Shown: positions 1-5,534 of the stretch, in pieces
Layout of the letters: each line of letters begins with the position of its first letter
How positions within the stretch are numbered: the first letter of the stretch is position 1
NCBI GenBank assembly: GCA_013202935.1
Contig: JABMRG010000025.1
Location: 1 to 5,793, forward strand
Reading direction: 5' to 3'
Source of the DNA: Candidatus Omnitrophota bacterium
GTDB taxonomy: Bacteria > Omnitrophota > Gorgyraeia > JABMRG01
Length of the DNA: 5,793 nt
Made by a program: the position numbers and the translations under genes
The notes under the pieces: generated by a model
What the model saw: the letters and a program-made list of their open reading frames with translations, nothing else
What the model was told of the DNA's origin: nothing
Databases searched by the model: none

Positions 1-702
1 CCTCTGACACTTGATCGTCCCAAGGCTCTTGTTAAAGTGGGCGGACACCCGATTCTTGAAAGGTTGATCAAAAAATTTGAAAAGATGGAGTGTTGTGATG
101 AGGTATATATAGTTGTAAACGACAAATTTTACAATATGGTTACCAAATGGGTCAGAGACCGGAGTTTTTCTCTGAAAATAGAAGTGATCAATGATCTTAC
201 AAAAACAAACGAAGACAGGCTGGGAGCCATTGGTGATATTAACCTTGTTCTGGAGAAAGAGAAGCCGGAGGACGATGTATTGATAGTGGCAGGCGACAAT
301 CTTTTTGAATTTGACATGGATGATTTTATTTCTTTTGCCAAGGAACGGGGTAAATTCAGTGTCGCGTTATTTGACGTTAAAGATCGTGAGCTTGCTCAGA
401 AGTACGGGATCGTTGCGCTTAACGGTAATTGGAAAGTCAACAGTTTTGAGGAAAAACCGGAGAAGCCGCAAAGCACTCTTGCGTCAACCGGTATTTATTA
501 TTTACCCAAAAATACGCTATCGGTATTGGGTGACTATATGAAAACAGATCTGGTTAAAGACGCGCCCGGTAATTTTGTTAAATGGGTTTCGGAGAACGAT
601 GAAGTCTATGGATATGTTTTTACCGAGGGATGGTATGATATAGGCGATAAAAATTCTCTGGAAAAAGCGGACATAGAATACAGGAAGAAAGAGTTGTTGT
701 AG
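1..702 (+). CDS. Sugar-1-phosphate nucleotidyltransferase (NTP_transferase family), 5' partial
   Basis: The enzyme most likely transfers a nucleotide from an NTP to a sugar 1-phosphate, making an activated sugar for cell-envelope glycans. The frame is open from base 1 and its first residues read PLTLDRPKALVKVGG, the second half of the family's N-terminal signature (GxGTRLxPLT...PKAL). The preceding glycine-rich nucleotide loop, perhaps 15-20 residues, lies outside the window. A GTG at base 37 falls inside this conserved motif and is not the start. Other family marks are NEDRLGAIGDI (about codons 70-80), GDN at 292-300 for metal and sugar-nucleotide binding, FEEKPEKP, STGIYYL and, near the C-terminus, WYDIGD. 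In all, 233 codons are visible, so the full protein would be near 250 residues, a single-domain form without a left-handed beta-helix acyltransferase tail. The sugar and base specificity (glucose/dTTP, UTP or other) cannot be told. It ends 131 bases before metK and a dyad plus promoter intervene, so it is probably a separate transcription unit. Confidence 0.9.
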   Translation, partial: PLTLDRPKALVKVGGHPILERLIKKFEKMECCDEVYIVVNDKFYNMVTKWVRDRSFSLKIEVINDLTKTNEDRLGAIGDINLVLEKEKPEDDVLIVAGDNLFEFDMDDFISFAKERGKFSVALFDVKDRELAQKYGIVALNGNWKVNSFEEKPEKPQSTLASTGIYYLPKNTLSVLGDYMKTDLVKDAPGNFVKWVSENDEVYGYVFTEGWYDIGDKNSLEKADIEYRKKELL

Positions 703-712
703 AGAACTGAGA

Positions 713-752
713 ATACCCTTGACATTTTGTTTAAGCAAAATGTCAAGGGTAT
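713..752. repeat. Perfect 17-bp inverted repeat with 6-nt loop
   Basis: The left arm is 713-729 (ATACCCTTGACATTTTG), the right arm 736-752 is its exact reverse complement, and the loop is TTTAAG. As RNA it would form a strong hairpin 10 bases after the nucleotidyltransferase stop, so it could stall transcription or protect the upstream 3' end. No T-run follows on either strand, so it is not a standard intrinsic terminator. Each arm carries a TTGACA, one per strand, and the right arm runs into the TATAAT box at 750-755. A protein-binding operator over the metK promoter, or a small mobile-repeat remnant, are both plausible. Confidence 0.75.
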
Positions 753-755
753 AAT
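727..755 (+). promoter_or_regulatory. Candidate sigma70-type promoter for metK
   Basis: A perfect -10 hexamer TATAAT lies at 750-755. TTGTTT at 727-732 is a half-matching -35 at the ideal 17-bp spacing. The consensus TTGACA at 719-724 is 25 bp away, too far to serve as the usual partner. Transcription would begin near 761-763, giving a metK leader of about 70 nt. The whole element overlaps the 713-752 dyad, so a factor bound to that dyad could control it. The call rests on consensus matching only. Confidence 0.5.
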
Positions 756-757
756 TC

Positions 758-814
758 GCAGACGGCCTGTTGGCCTACAATTTATGTCGCCTTGTGGCTT
801 CATAAATTGTCTGC
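758..814 (+). promoter_or_regulatory. Structured metK leader, candidate cis-regulatory RNA
   Basis: Three sets of complementary arms fit a three-way junction. The outer helix pairs GCAGAC (758-763) with GTCTGC (809-814). One internal hairpin is GGCC-TGTT-GGCC (764-775). The other pairs AATTTATG (779-786) with CATAAATT (801-808) and is capped by GCC/GGC around a TTGT loop. The second hairpin can instead lengthen to 10 bp (777-786 with 801-810) at the expense of the outer helix. The structure ends 6 bases before the Shine-Dalgarno sequence. SAM-sensing riboswitches are a known way of controlling metK, but I do not recognise the conserved core of any of them here. If transcription starts at 761-763, part of the outer left arm is missing from the RNA. 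The base pairing is seen; the function is inferred. Confidence 0.4.
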
Positions 815-820
815 TTATTA

Positions 821-827
821 AAGGAGG
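821..827 (+). promoter_or_regulatory. metK ribosome binding site
   Basis: AAGGAGG is an almost full match to the 16S 3' end and sits 6 bases before the GTG at 834. This fixes GTG as the start codon, since there is no ATG at a suitable position in that frame. It lies directly after the structured leader, so folding of the leader could affect its access. Confidence 0.85.
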
Positions 828-833
828 TTAGAC

Positions 834-1982
834 GTGCAGAACAAATATCTATTTACATCAGAGAGTGTGACAGAGGGACATCCGGACAAGGTATGTGACC
901 AGATATCAGATGCGATACTCGATGCAATATACGAGAAAGACCCTAATGGCAGAGTTGCCTGTGAAGCCATGGTTACAACAGGCCTTGCTATAGTTGCTGG
1001 TGAGGTAACCACATCATGTTATGTTGCGATACCGAAGATTATACGCCAAACCATAAAAGATATAGGCTATACCAATGCTGCTTATGGTTTTGACTATCAT
1101 ACATGTGGAGTCATTACATCTATTCAGGAACAGTCACCAGATATTGCATTGGGTGTTGATACAGGTGGTGCTGGCGACCAGGGCATGATGTTTGGTTATG
1201 CCACCGATGAGACAAAAGAGTATATGCCACTTTCCATAGCGCTAGCACATAAGTTAACTCTTAGACTGGCAGAGACAAGGAAGAAGAAAATAATCGATTA
1301 CTTAAGGCCTGACGGCAAGAGCCAGGTTACAGTAGAGTATGAAGATTCAAGGCCTAAACGTATAGATGCAATAGTTGTAAGTGCCCACCATGACCACAAG
1401 GCCAAGATGGCCCGCATAAAACGTGATATTAAAAGATTGGTTATTGATGCGGTGATACCGAAACGCCTGATTGATAAGAATACAAAGATTTATATAAACC
1501 CGACAGGCAGATTTGAGGTTGGAGGGCCACAGGGAGACACAGGTGTTACAGGAAGAAAAATAATTGTGGATACTTACGGAGGAGTAGGAAGCCATGGCGG
1601 TGGTTGTTTCTCAGGGAAAGACCCCACCAAGGTAGACCGCTCTGCGTCATATATGGCACGCTACCTTGCAAAGAATGTAGTAGCTTCAGGAGTTGCTAGA
1701 AGATGTGAGATACAGATAGCCTATGCCATAGGTGTGGCAGAACCGGTCAGCCTTATGGTCAATACTCAAGGCACAGGCAATATAAGCGATGCCAATATCC
1801 AGAAGCTCTTATGGGAGAACTTTAATCTTACCCCCCGTGGCATAATAAATCACCTGAAACTAAGAAGGCCTATTTATAAAAGAACAGCTGCTTATGGACA
1901 TTTTGGAAGAAATGAAGATGGTTTTACCTGGGAGGAAACAGATAAGGCAAAACTGCTAGCACAAAAGGCAAAAAAGGTTTAA
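834..1982 (+). CDS. metK: S-adenosylmethionine synthetase (methionine adenosyltransferase)
   Basis: This cytosolic enzyme joins methionine and ATP to give S-adenosylmethionine, phosphate and pyrophosphate, and works as a tetramer in the known bacterial family. The 382-residue length matches the usual 380-400. The three family domains are complete. GHPDK at residues 15-19 is in the N-terminal ATP-binding motif. GAGDQGMMFGYA at 112-123 is the first signature. TGRFEVGGPQGDTGVTGRK is followed by GGGCFSGKD at 255-263, the second signature, which usually reads GGGAFSGKD. KVDRSASYMARYLAKN follows, and the protein closes with YGHFGR and WEETDKA. The loop before GAGDQG is shorter than in E. coli. The start is GTG, supported by AAGGAGG 6 bases upstream. 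It has its own probable promoter and a structured leader. AhcY, which removes the SAM by-product, follows after a 127-base gap containing an inverted repeat. All the usual active-site motifs are present and there is no frameshift. Confidence 0.98.
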   Translation: MQNKYLFTSESVTEGHPDKVCDQISDAILDAIYEKDPNGRVACEAMVTTGLAIVAGEVTTSCYVAIPKIIRQTIKDIGYTNAAYGFDYHTCGVITSIQEQSPDIALGVDTGGAGDQGMMFGYATDETKEYMPLSIALAHKLTLRLAETRKKKIIDYLRPDGKSQVTVEYEDSRPKRIDAIVVSAHHDHKAKMARIKRDIKRLVIDAVIPKRLIDKNTKIYINPTGRFEVGGPQGDTGVTGRKIIVDTYGGVGSHGGGCFSGKDPTKVDRSASYMARYLAKNVVASGVARRCEIQIAYAIGVAEPVSLMVNTQGTGNISDANIQKLLWENFNLTPRGIINHLKLRRPIYKRTAAYGHFGRNEDGFTWEETDKAKLLAQKAKKV

Positions 1983-1993
1983 GATTCATAAAC

Positions 1994-2096
1994 TTGGGGG
2001 ACACATCCCCTGATAAGTCTGGGGACACTTTACAATAGTTTAATGCATGATAAAGTAAGTAAAGTGTCCCCATGCAAGAAAGATGTGTCCCCACAA
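1994..2096. repeat. Nested GGGGACAC inverted repeat between metK and ahcY (MITE/REP-like)
   Basis: The gap between metK and ahcY is mostly one symmetrical element. The outer arms GGGGACACATC (1997-2007) and GATGTGTCCCC (2082-2092) are perfect 11-bp complements, extended by TTG (1994-1996) with CAA (2094-2096) across one unpaired A. The inner arms TGGGGACACTTTAC (2020-2033) and GTAAAGTGTCCCCA (2059-2072) are perfect 14-bp complements around a 25-nt AT-rich loop with the palindrome ATGCAT. GGGGACAC thus occurs twice directly and twice inverted. Such arrangements resemble small palindromic elements mobilised by Y1 (IS200/REP-associated) transposases, but no transposase is present. In RNA it would fold into a long two-tier hairpin that may weaken or modulate read-through from metK to ahcY. 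There is no T-run. Confidence 0.7.
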
Positions 2097-2097
2097 C

Positions 2098-2104
2098 GAG
2101 GGAG
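2098..2104 (+). promoter_or_regulatory. ahcY ribosome binding site
   Basis: GAGGGAG ends 5 bases before the ATG at 2110 and picks that codon as the start. An in-frame ATG at 2083 lies inside the right outer arm of the inverted repeat and has no Shine-Dalgarno sequence at the right distance. The RBS begins only 2 bases beyond the repeat. Confidence 0.75.
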
Positions 2105-2109
2105 AATTC

Positions 2110-3366
2110 ATGAAATACGATATAAAAGATACAAAACTGGCTAAGAAGGGACGATTACGCATAGAATGGGCAGCAAAAGACATGCCTGTATTAGAACTTA
2201 TAAGAAAAAGGTTCCAGAAAGAAAAACCTTTACGCAATATACGCCTGGGCTGCTGCCTGCATGTTACAACAGAGACTGCAAACCTTATGATAGCGTTAAA
2301 GGCAGGTGGCGCAAAAGTAGCACTCTGCGCCTCGAACCCGTTAAGTACTCAGGATGATGTTGCGGCGTCTTTAGTCAAAGATTTCGGCATACCTACATTC
2401 TCTATAAGGGGTGAGAATAACAAGACATACTATAAACACCTGAACGCAGTTTTAGATATGGCCCCTAATATAACAATGGATGATGGCGCTGACCTGGTGT
2501 CTGTTATACACAAGAAGCGCAGAGACCTTGCAAATGAAGTATTGGCAGGCACAGAAGAGACTACAACAGGCGTAATAAGGCTGAGAGCTTTACAGAATAA
2601 GGGGCTCTTACTCTTTCCGGTTATTGCTGTAAATGATGCCCAGACTAAACATTTTTTTGATAACCGTTACGGTACAGGCCAGTCTACTATAGACGGTATC
2701 TTAAGAGCAACAAATAAACTCTTGGCAGGCTCAACATTTGTAGTGTGTGGATATGGTTGGTGTGGTAGGGGCCTTGCTATGCGGGCACGTGGCGCAGGAG
2801 CAAATGTTGTTGTAACAGAGATAGACCCTCTATGCGCACTTGAGGCAATAATGGATGGGTTTAGAGTAATGCCTATAAAACAGGCAGCAAGAATAGGTGA
2901 TCTGTTTGTAACCCTAACAGGTAATAAAAATGTTATAGCAAAAGATCACTTCAAACTTATGAAGGATGGTGCTATAGTAGCAAACTCAGGGCACTTCAAC
3001 GTGGAGATAGATATTCCAGGTTTAACGTCTATTAGTAAAGCTAAACGCAATACAAGAGATTCTGTTGAAGAGTTTACATTAAAAAATGGTAAAAAGATAT
3101 ATCTTCTAGGAGAAGGCCGACTGATTAACCTAGCTAGCGCAGAAGGCCACCCTGCCAGTGTTATGGATATGAGTTTTGCAAACCAGGCGTTGTCTGCAGA
3201 GTATGTTGTTAAAAGACACGATAGCTTAAAAAGAAAGGTCTATGGTGTGCCTAAAGATATTGATGAGAGAATAGCACTTCTTAAGCTTAAGTCTATGGGT
3301 GTTAAGATAGATAAGTTGACACCTGAACAGAAAGAGTACCTGACCAGCTGGGAGCTGGGGACATAG
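2110..3366 (+). CDS. ahcY: Adenosylhomocysteinase (S-adenosyl-L-homocysteine hydrolase), short form
   Basis: The enzyme uses tightly bound NAD+ to split S-adenosylhomocysteine into adenosine and homocysteine, relieving product inhibition of methyltransferases and returning homocysteine to the methionine cycle. The product is 418 residues from the ATG at 2110. Substrate-domain landmarks are CLHVTTETA (His51), DDGADL (Asp124/125), GTEETTTG (Glu149/150) and VNDAQTKHFFDN with Lys180, Asp184 and Asn185, matching the family's catalytic set. The NAD-binding Rossmann loop is CGYGWCGRG (213-221), followed by VVTEIDP with the ribose-binding acid. NSGHFNVEID (292-301) and LINLASAEGHPASVMDMSFANQ complete the family set. 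It lacks the roughly 40-residue insert of long bacterial forms, and it ends in SWELGT without the Lys/Tyr tail that covers NAD in the mammalian type, as in Thermotoga and archaeal enzymes. Some archaeal relatives prefer S-inosylhomocysteine, so that substrate is an alternative. pilU follows after 8 bases. Confidence 0.96.
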   Translation: MKYDIKDTKLAKKGRLRIEWAAKDMPVLELIRKRFQKEKPLRNIRLGCCLHVTTETANLMIALKAGGAKVALCASNPLSTQDDVAASLVKDFGIPTFSIRGENNKTYYKHLNAVLDMAPNITMDDGADLVSVIHKKRRDLANEVLAGTEETTTGVIRLRALQNKGLLLFPVIAVNDAQTKHFFDNRYGTGQSTIDGILRATNKLLAGSTFVVCGYGWCGRGLAMRARGAGANVVVTEIDPLCALEAIMDGFRVMPIKQAARIGDLFVTLTGNKNVIAKDHFKLMKDGAIVANSGHFNVEIDIPGLTSISKAKRNTRDSVEEFTLKNGKKIYLLGEGRLINLASAEGHPASVMDMSFANQALSAEYVVKRHDSLKRKVYGVPKDIDERIALLKLKSMGVKIDKLTPEQKEYLTSWELGT

Positions 3367-3374
3367 GAGAAGCT

Positions 3375-4463
3375 ATGGATGCAAATGGATACCTGAAACA
3401 GATGCTGGAGAAGAATGCCTCTGACCTATATTTTAAAGCTAACACCCTGCCTTACTATAGAGTAAACAATAAACTAATACCTGCCTTGGATAGTAAGCTT
3501 CAGGCAAAGGATGTCGAAAGATTGATTGATTCTATTTTGACAGATGAGCAGAAGAAGCATTTACAGCTTACGAAAGAACTCGATTCCGCATATAGCATAT
3601 CTGGGGTTGGGAGATTTCGTTTTAATGTCTATTTTCAGAGGGGTACCATGGCTATTACTTTTCGTTCTATCAAAACCGATATACCATCTTTTGAAGAGTT
3701 GAATCTTCCCGTTGAGGTCATGAAGGACCTTTCTTCTCAGCAACGTGGGCTTATACTTGTGACAGGCCATGCAGGAAGCGGTAAATCCACAACAATAGCT
3801 GCAATGATAGACTATATAAACAAAAATTTTCAGAAGCATATTATCACCATTGAGGATCCTGTTGAGTTTGTTCATACTGATGATAAATCTATAATCTCGC
3901 AGAGAGAAGTAGGTTCAGATACTATGAGTTTCGACCATGCCTTACGCCACATTATCCGCCAGAGCCCGGATATTATATTTGTAGGGGAGATGCGTGACAT
4001 AACAACTATGCAAACAGCAATCATGGCTGCTGAGACAGGCCATCTGGTTTTGAGTACCCTGCATACCATAGATACCACACAGACAGTTGACAGGATTATA
4101 AACTTCTTTCCTTCTCATACACATAAACAGACTAGGATGCAGCTTTCTTTGCTCTTAAAGGGCGTGGTATCAATGCGGCTTGTTCCAAGAGTAGACAAAG
4201 AAGGAAGGGTTCCTGCATGTGAGGTAATGCTATCAACCCCCACTGTCAAGAAGATGATAGCAGAGGCAAACACAGATAAACTAATATCGGTTATAGAAGA
4301 AGGTAAACTATTCGGAATGCAATCTTTCAATCAGGCGCTTGTTGATTGGCTGGATAAGTCTATTATTGATAAGGATGTGGCATTAAATTACGCATCAAAC
4401 CCAGATGAACTTGCTCTTAGGCTTAAAGAGATATTACCTGGAAGTGGCAACCATGCCATGTAA
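3375..4463 (+). CDS. pilU: PilU-like type IV pilus retraction ATPase (PilT/PilU family)
   Basis: This is a hexameric secretion-type ATPase of the PilT/PilU family, expected at the cytoplasmic base of a type IV pilus, where ATP hydrolysis drives pilin disassembly. The 362 residues show an N-terminal PAS-like domain (about 1-100, with NASDLYF and FRFNVYFQRG), Walker A GHAGSGKST (131-139), Asp box ITIEDPVEFVH (157-167), Walker B IIFVGEMRD (200-208) and His box AAETGHLVLSTLHT (218-231). The PilU assignment comes from DRIINFFP (239-246), from GMQSFNQAL (314-322), and from the C-terminal segment TVKKMIAEANTDKL. In PilT that segment carries the AIRNLIRE motif needed for retraction. Walker A has His-Ala where Pro-Thr is usual, but keeps the lysine and Ser/Thr. 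AGGAG overlapping the ahcY stop lies 5 bases from the ATG. In model species PilU assists PilT, and here pilT is the next gene. No pilin or pilus assembly gene is in the window. PilT-paralogue without a fixed role is the alternative reading. Confidence 0.88.
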   Translation: MDANGYLKQMLEKNASDLYFKANTLPYYRVNNKLIPALDSKLQAKDVERLIDSILTDEQKKHLQLTKELDSAYSISGVGRFRFNVYFQRGTMAITFRSIKTDIPSFEELNLPVEVMKDLSSQQRGLILVTGHAGSGKSTTIAAMIDYINKNFQKHIITIEDPVEFVHTDDKSIISQREVGSDTMSFDHALRHIIRQSPDIIFVGEMRDITTMQTAIMAAETGHLVLSTLHTIDTTQTVDRIINFFPSHTHKQTRMQLSLLLKGVVSMRLVPRVDKEGRVPACEVMLSTPTVKKMIAEANTDKLISVIEEGKLFGMQSFNQALVDWLDKSIIDKDVALNYASNPDELALRLKEILPGSGNHAM

Positions 4464-4481
4464 AAAGAAGGAGTCGAAAAA

Positions 4482-5534
4482 ATGGCAAATGATATAAAGG
4501 ATCTATTACAGTATGCGGTTGATAAAAATGCTTCTGACCTTCACCTTACAGAGGGGCTGCCTCCCATAATAAGAATAGATGGCCTTCTTGAACGCACAAC
4601 CTACCCTGTGCTTAGCCGTGATGACACAAAAAAGATTATATATTCTATCCTGAATGATGAGCAGAAGGTAAAGTTTGAGACAAACCTTGAACTGGATCTA
4701 TCTCTATATATACCAGGTGTTTCAAGATTCAGGGTAAATGTGCATATGCAAAGAGGTAGTGTAGAAGCGGCGTTTCGCGTTATCCCTGCGAAGATAAAGA
4801 GCATAGAAGACCTAGGGCTCCCGCCTGCAATAGCAGAATTAGCCAGGAGACCCAACGGGCTCGTCTTAGTAACAGGCCCAACCGGCATGGGAAAGAGTAC
4901 TACTCTGGCAGCTATGGTGAACCTTATAAACAACGAAAGAAGGGCTCTTATTATAAGCATAGAAGATCCTATAGAGTATGTTCACGCAAACCAGAAGAGT
5001 GTTATTAAGCAGAGAGAGGTAGGCTCTGATACAAAAAGTTTTGCCAATGCCTTAAAACATGCCCTCAGGCAAGACCCCGATGTTATCCTTGTGGGTGAGA
5101 TGAGGGATCTTGAGACTATATCTACTGCGATTACAGCTGCTGAAACGGGCCATCTGGTTTTAAGCACACTCCACACTCCTGATGCGCCACAGACAATTGA
5201 CAGGCTTGTAGATATTTTCCCGCCGTATCAGCAGAAGCAGATTATGGTGCAGCTTGCAGGTAGCCTTCAAGGAATAGTCTGCCAGCAACTCTTACCTACA
5301 AAGAAAGGAAAGGGTCGGGTTGTTGCGTGTGAGATAATGACGGGCACATCTGCTGTAAGGAGCCTTATAAGGGAACACAAGACTGAACAGCTCCTTACAG
5401 TGATACAGACGAGCGCGCAGCATGGCATGATAACAATGGACAAATCAATGAAACAGCTGCTTAAGGAAGGCCTGATAGATGATGAGACAGCAAGATCTAA
5501 AGCAAAAGATCAGGGAGAGTTTGACAAATTATGA
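4482..5534 (+). CDS. pilT: Type IV pilus retraction ATPase PilT
   Basis: PilT is the main retraction motor of type IV pili, a cytoplasmic hexamer at the inner-membrane platform, needed for twitching and often for DNA uptake. The product is 350 residues, the usual length. It has an N-terminal PAS-like domain (NASDLHLTEG, 16-25; FRVNVHMQRG, 83-92), Walker A GPTGMGKST (132-140, with Met for the common Ser), Asp box ISIEDPIEYVH (158-168), Walker B VILVGEMRD (201-209) and His box AAETGHLVLSTLHT (219-232). AVRSLIREHKTEQL (291-304) matches the AIRNLIRE element that separates true PilT from PilU, and GMITMDKSMKQL follows. AAGGAG lies 8 bases before the ATG, and 18 bases separate it from pilU. The two genes are clearly ancient tandem paralogues: GGCCATCTGGTTTT is identical in both (4038-4051 and 5148-5161). 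The stop codon overlaps the pfkA start (ATGA), so the two are translationally linked. Confidence 0.95.
   Translation: MANDIKDLLQYAVDKNASDLHLTEGLPPIIRIDGLLERTTYPVLSRDDTKKIIYSILNDEQKVKFETNLELDLSLYIPGVSRFRVNVHMQRGSVEAAFRVIPAKIKSIEDLGLPPAIAELARRPNGLVLVTGPTGMGKSTTLAAMVNLINNERRALIISIEDPIEYVHANQKSVIKQREVGSDTKSFANALKHALRQDPDVILVGEMRDLETISTAITAAETGHLVLSTLHTPDAPQTIDRLVDIFPPYQQKQIMVQLAGSLQGIVCQQLLPTKKGKGRVVACEIMTGTSAVRSLIREHKTEQLLTVIQTSAQHGMITMDKSMKQLLKEGLIDDETARSKAKDQGEFDKL

Noticed and set aside
37..39. GTG as start of the nucleotidyltransferase
   Set aside because: It lies within the conserved PKALVKVGG stretch and the frame is open to base 1, so the gene is truncated by the window edge.
713..752. 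Rho-independent terminator for the nucleotidyltransferase gene
   Set aside because: The stem is strong, but AATTCG follows on the + strand and no T-run is found on either side.
758..833. A known SAM-I, SAM-II or SAM-III riboswitch before metK
   Set aside because: The context is right, but at under 80 nt there is no room for SAM-I, and I could not match the conserved core of SAM-II or SAM-III. Reported only as an unclassified structured leader.
2029..2056. Promoter for ahcY inside the inverted repeat (TTTACA at 2029-2034, TAAAGT at 2051-2056)
   Set aside because: The -35 is good, but the -10 matches only 4 of 6 and the spacer is 16; in AT-rich loop sequence this is expected by chance.
3355..3363. 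CTGGGGACA at the end of ahcY, identical to part of the 1994-2096 repeat
   Set aside because: It encodes the ordinary C-terminal Leu-Gly-Thr residues and has no inverted partner nearby, so it is taken as coincidence.
4601..4960. 119-codon minus-strand open frame antisense to pilT
   Set aside because: It lies wholly within pilT, shows no recognisable domain, and reflects the codon bias of the opposite strand. The same holds for the other minus-strand frames.
3765..5161. Recent gene duplication or gene conversion between pilU and pilT
   Set aside because: Identity is limited to short stretches over conserved motifs (for example 14 nt at the His box), and the proteins differ widely, so the duplication is old.
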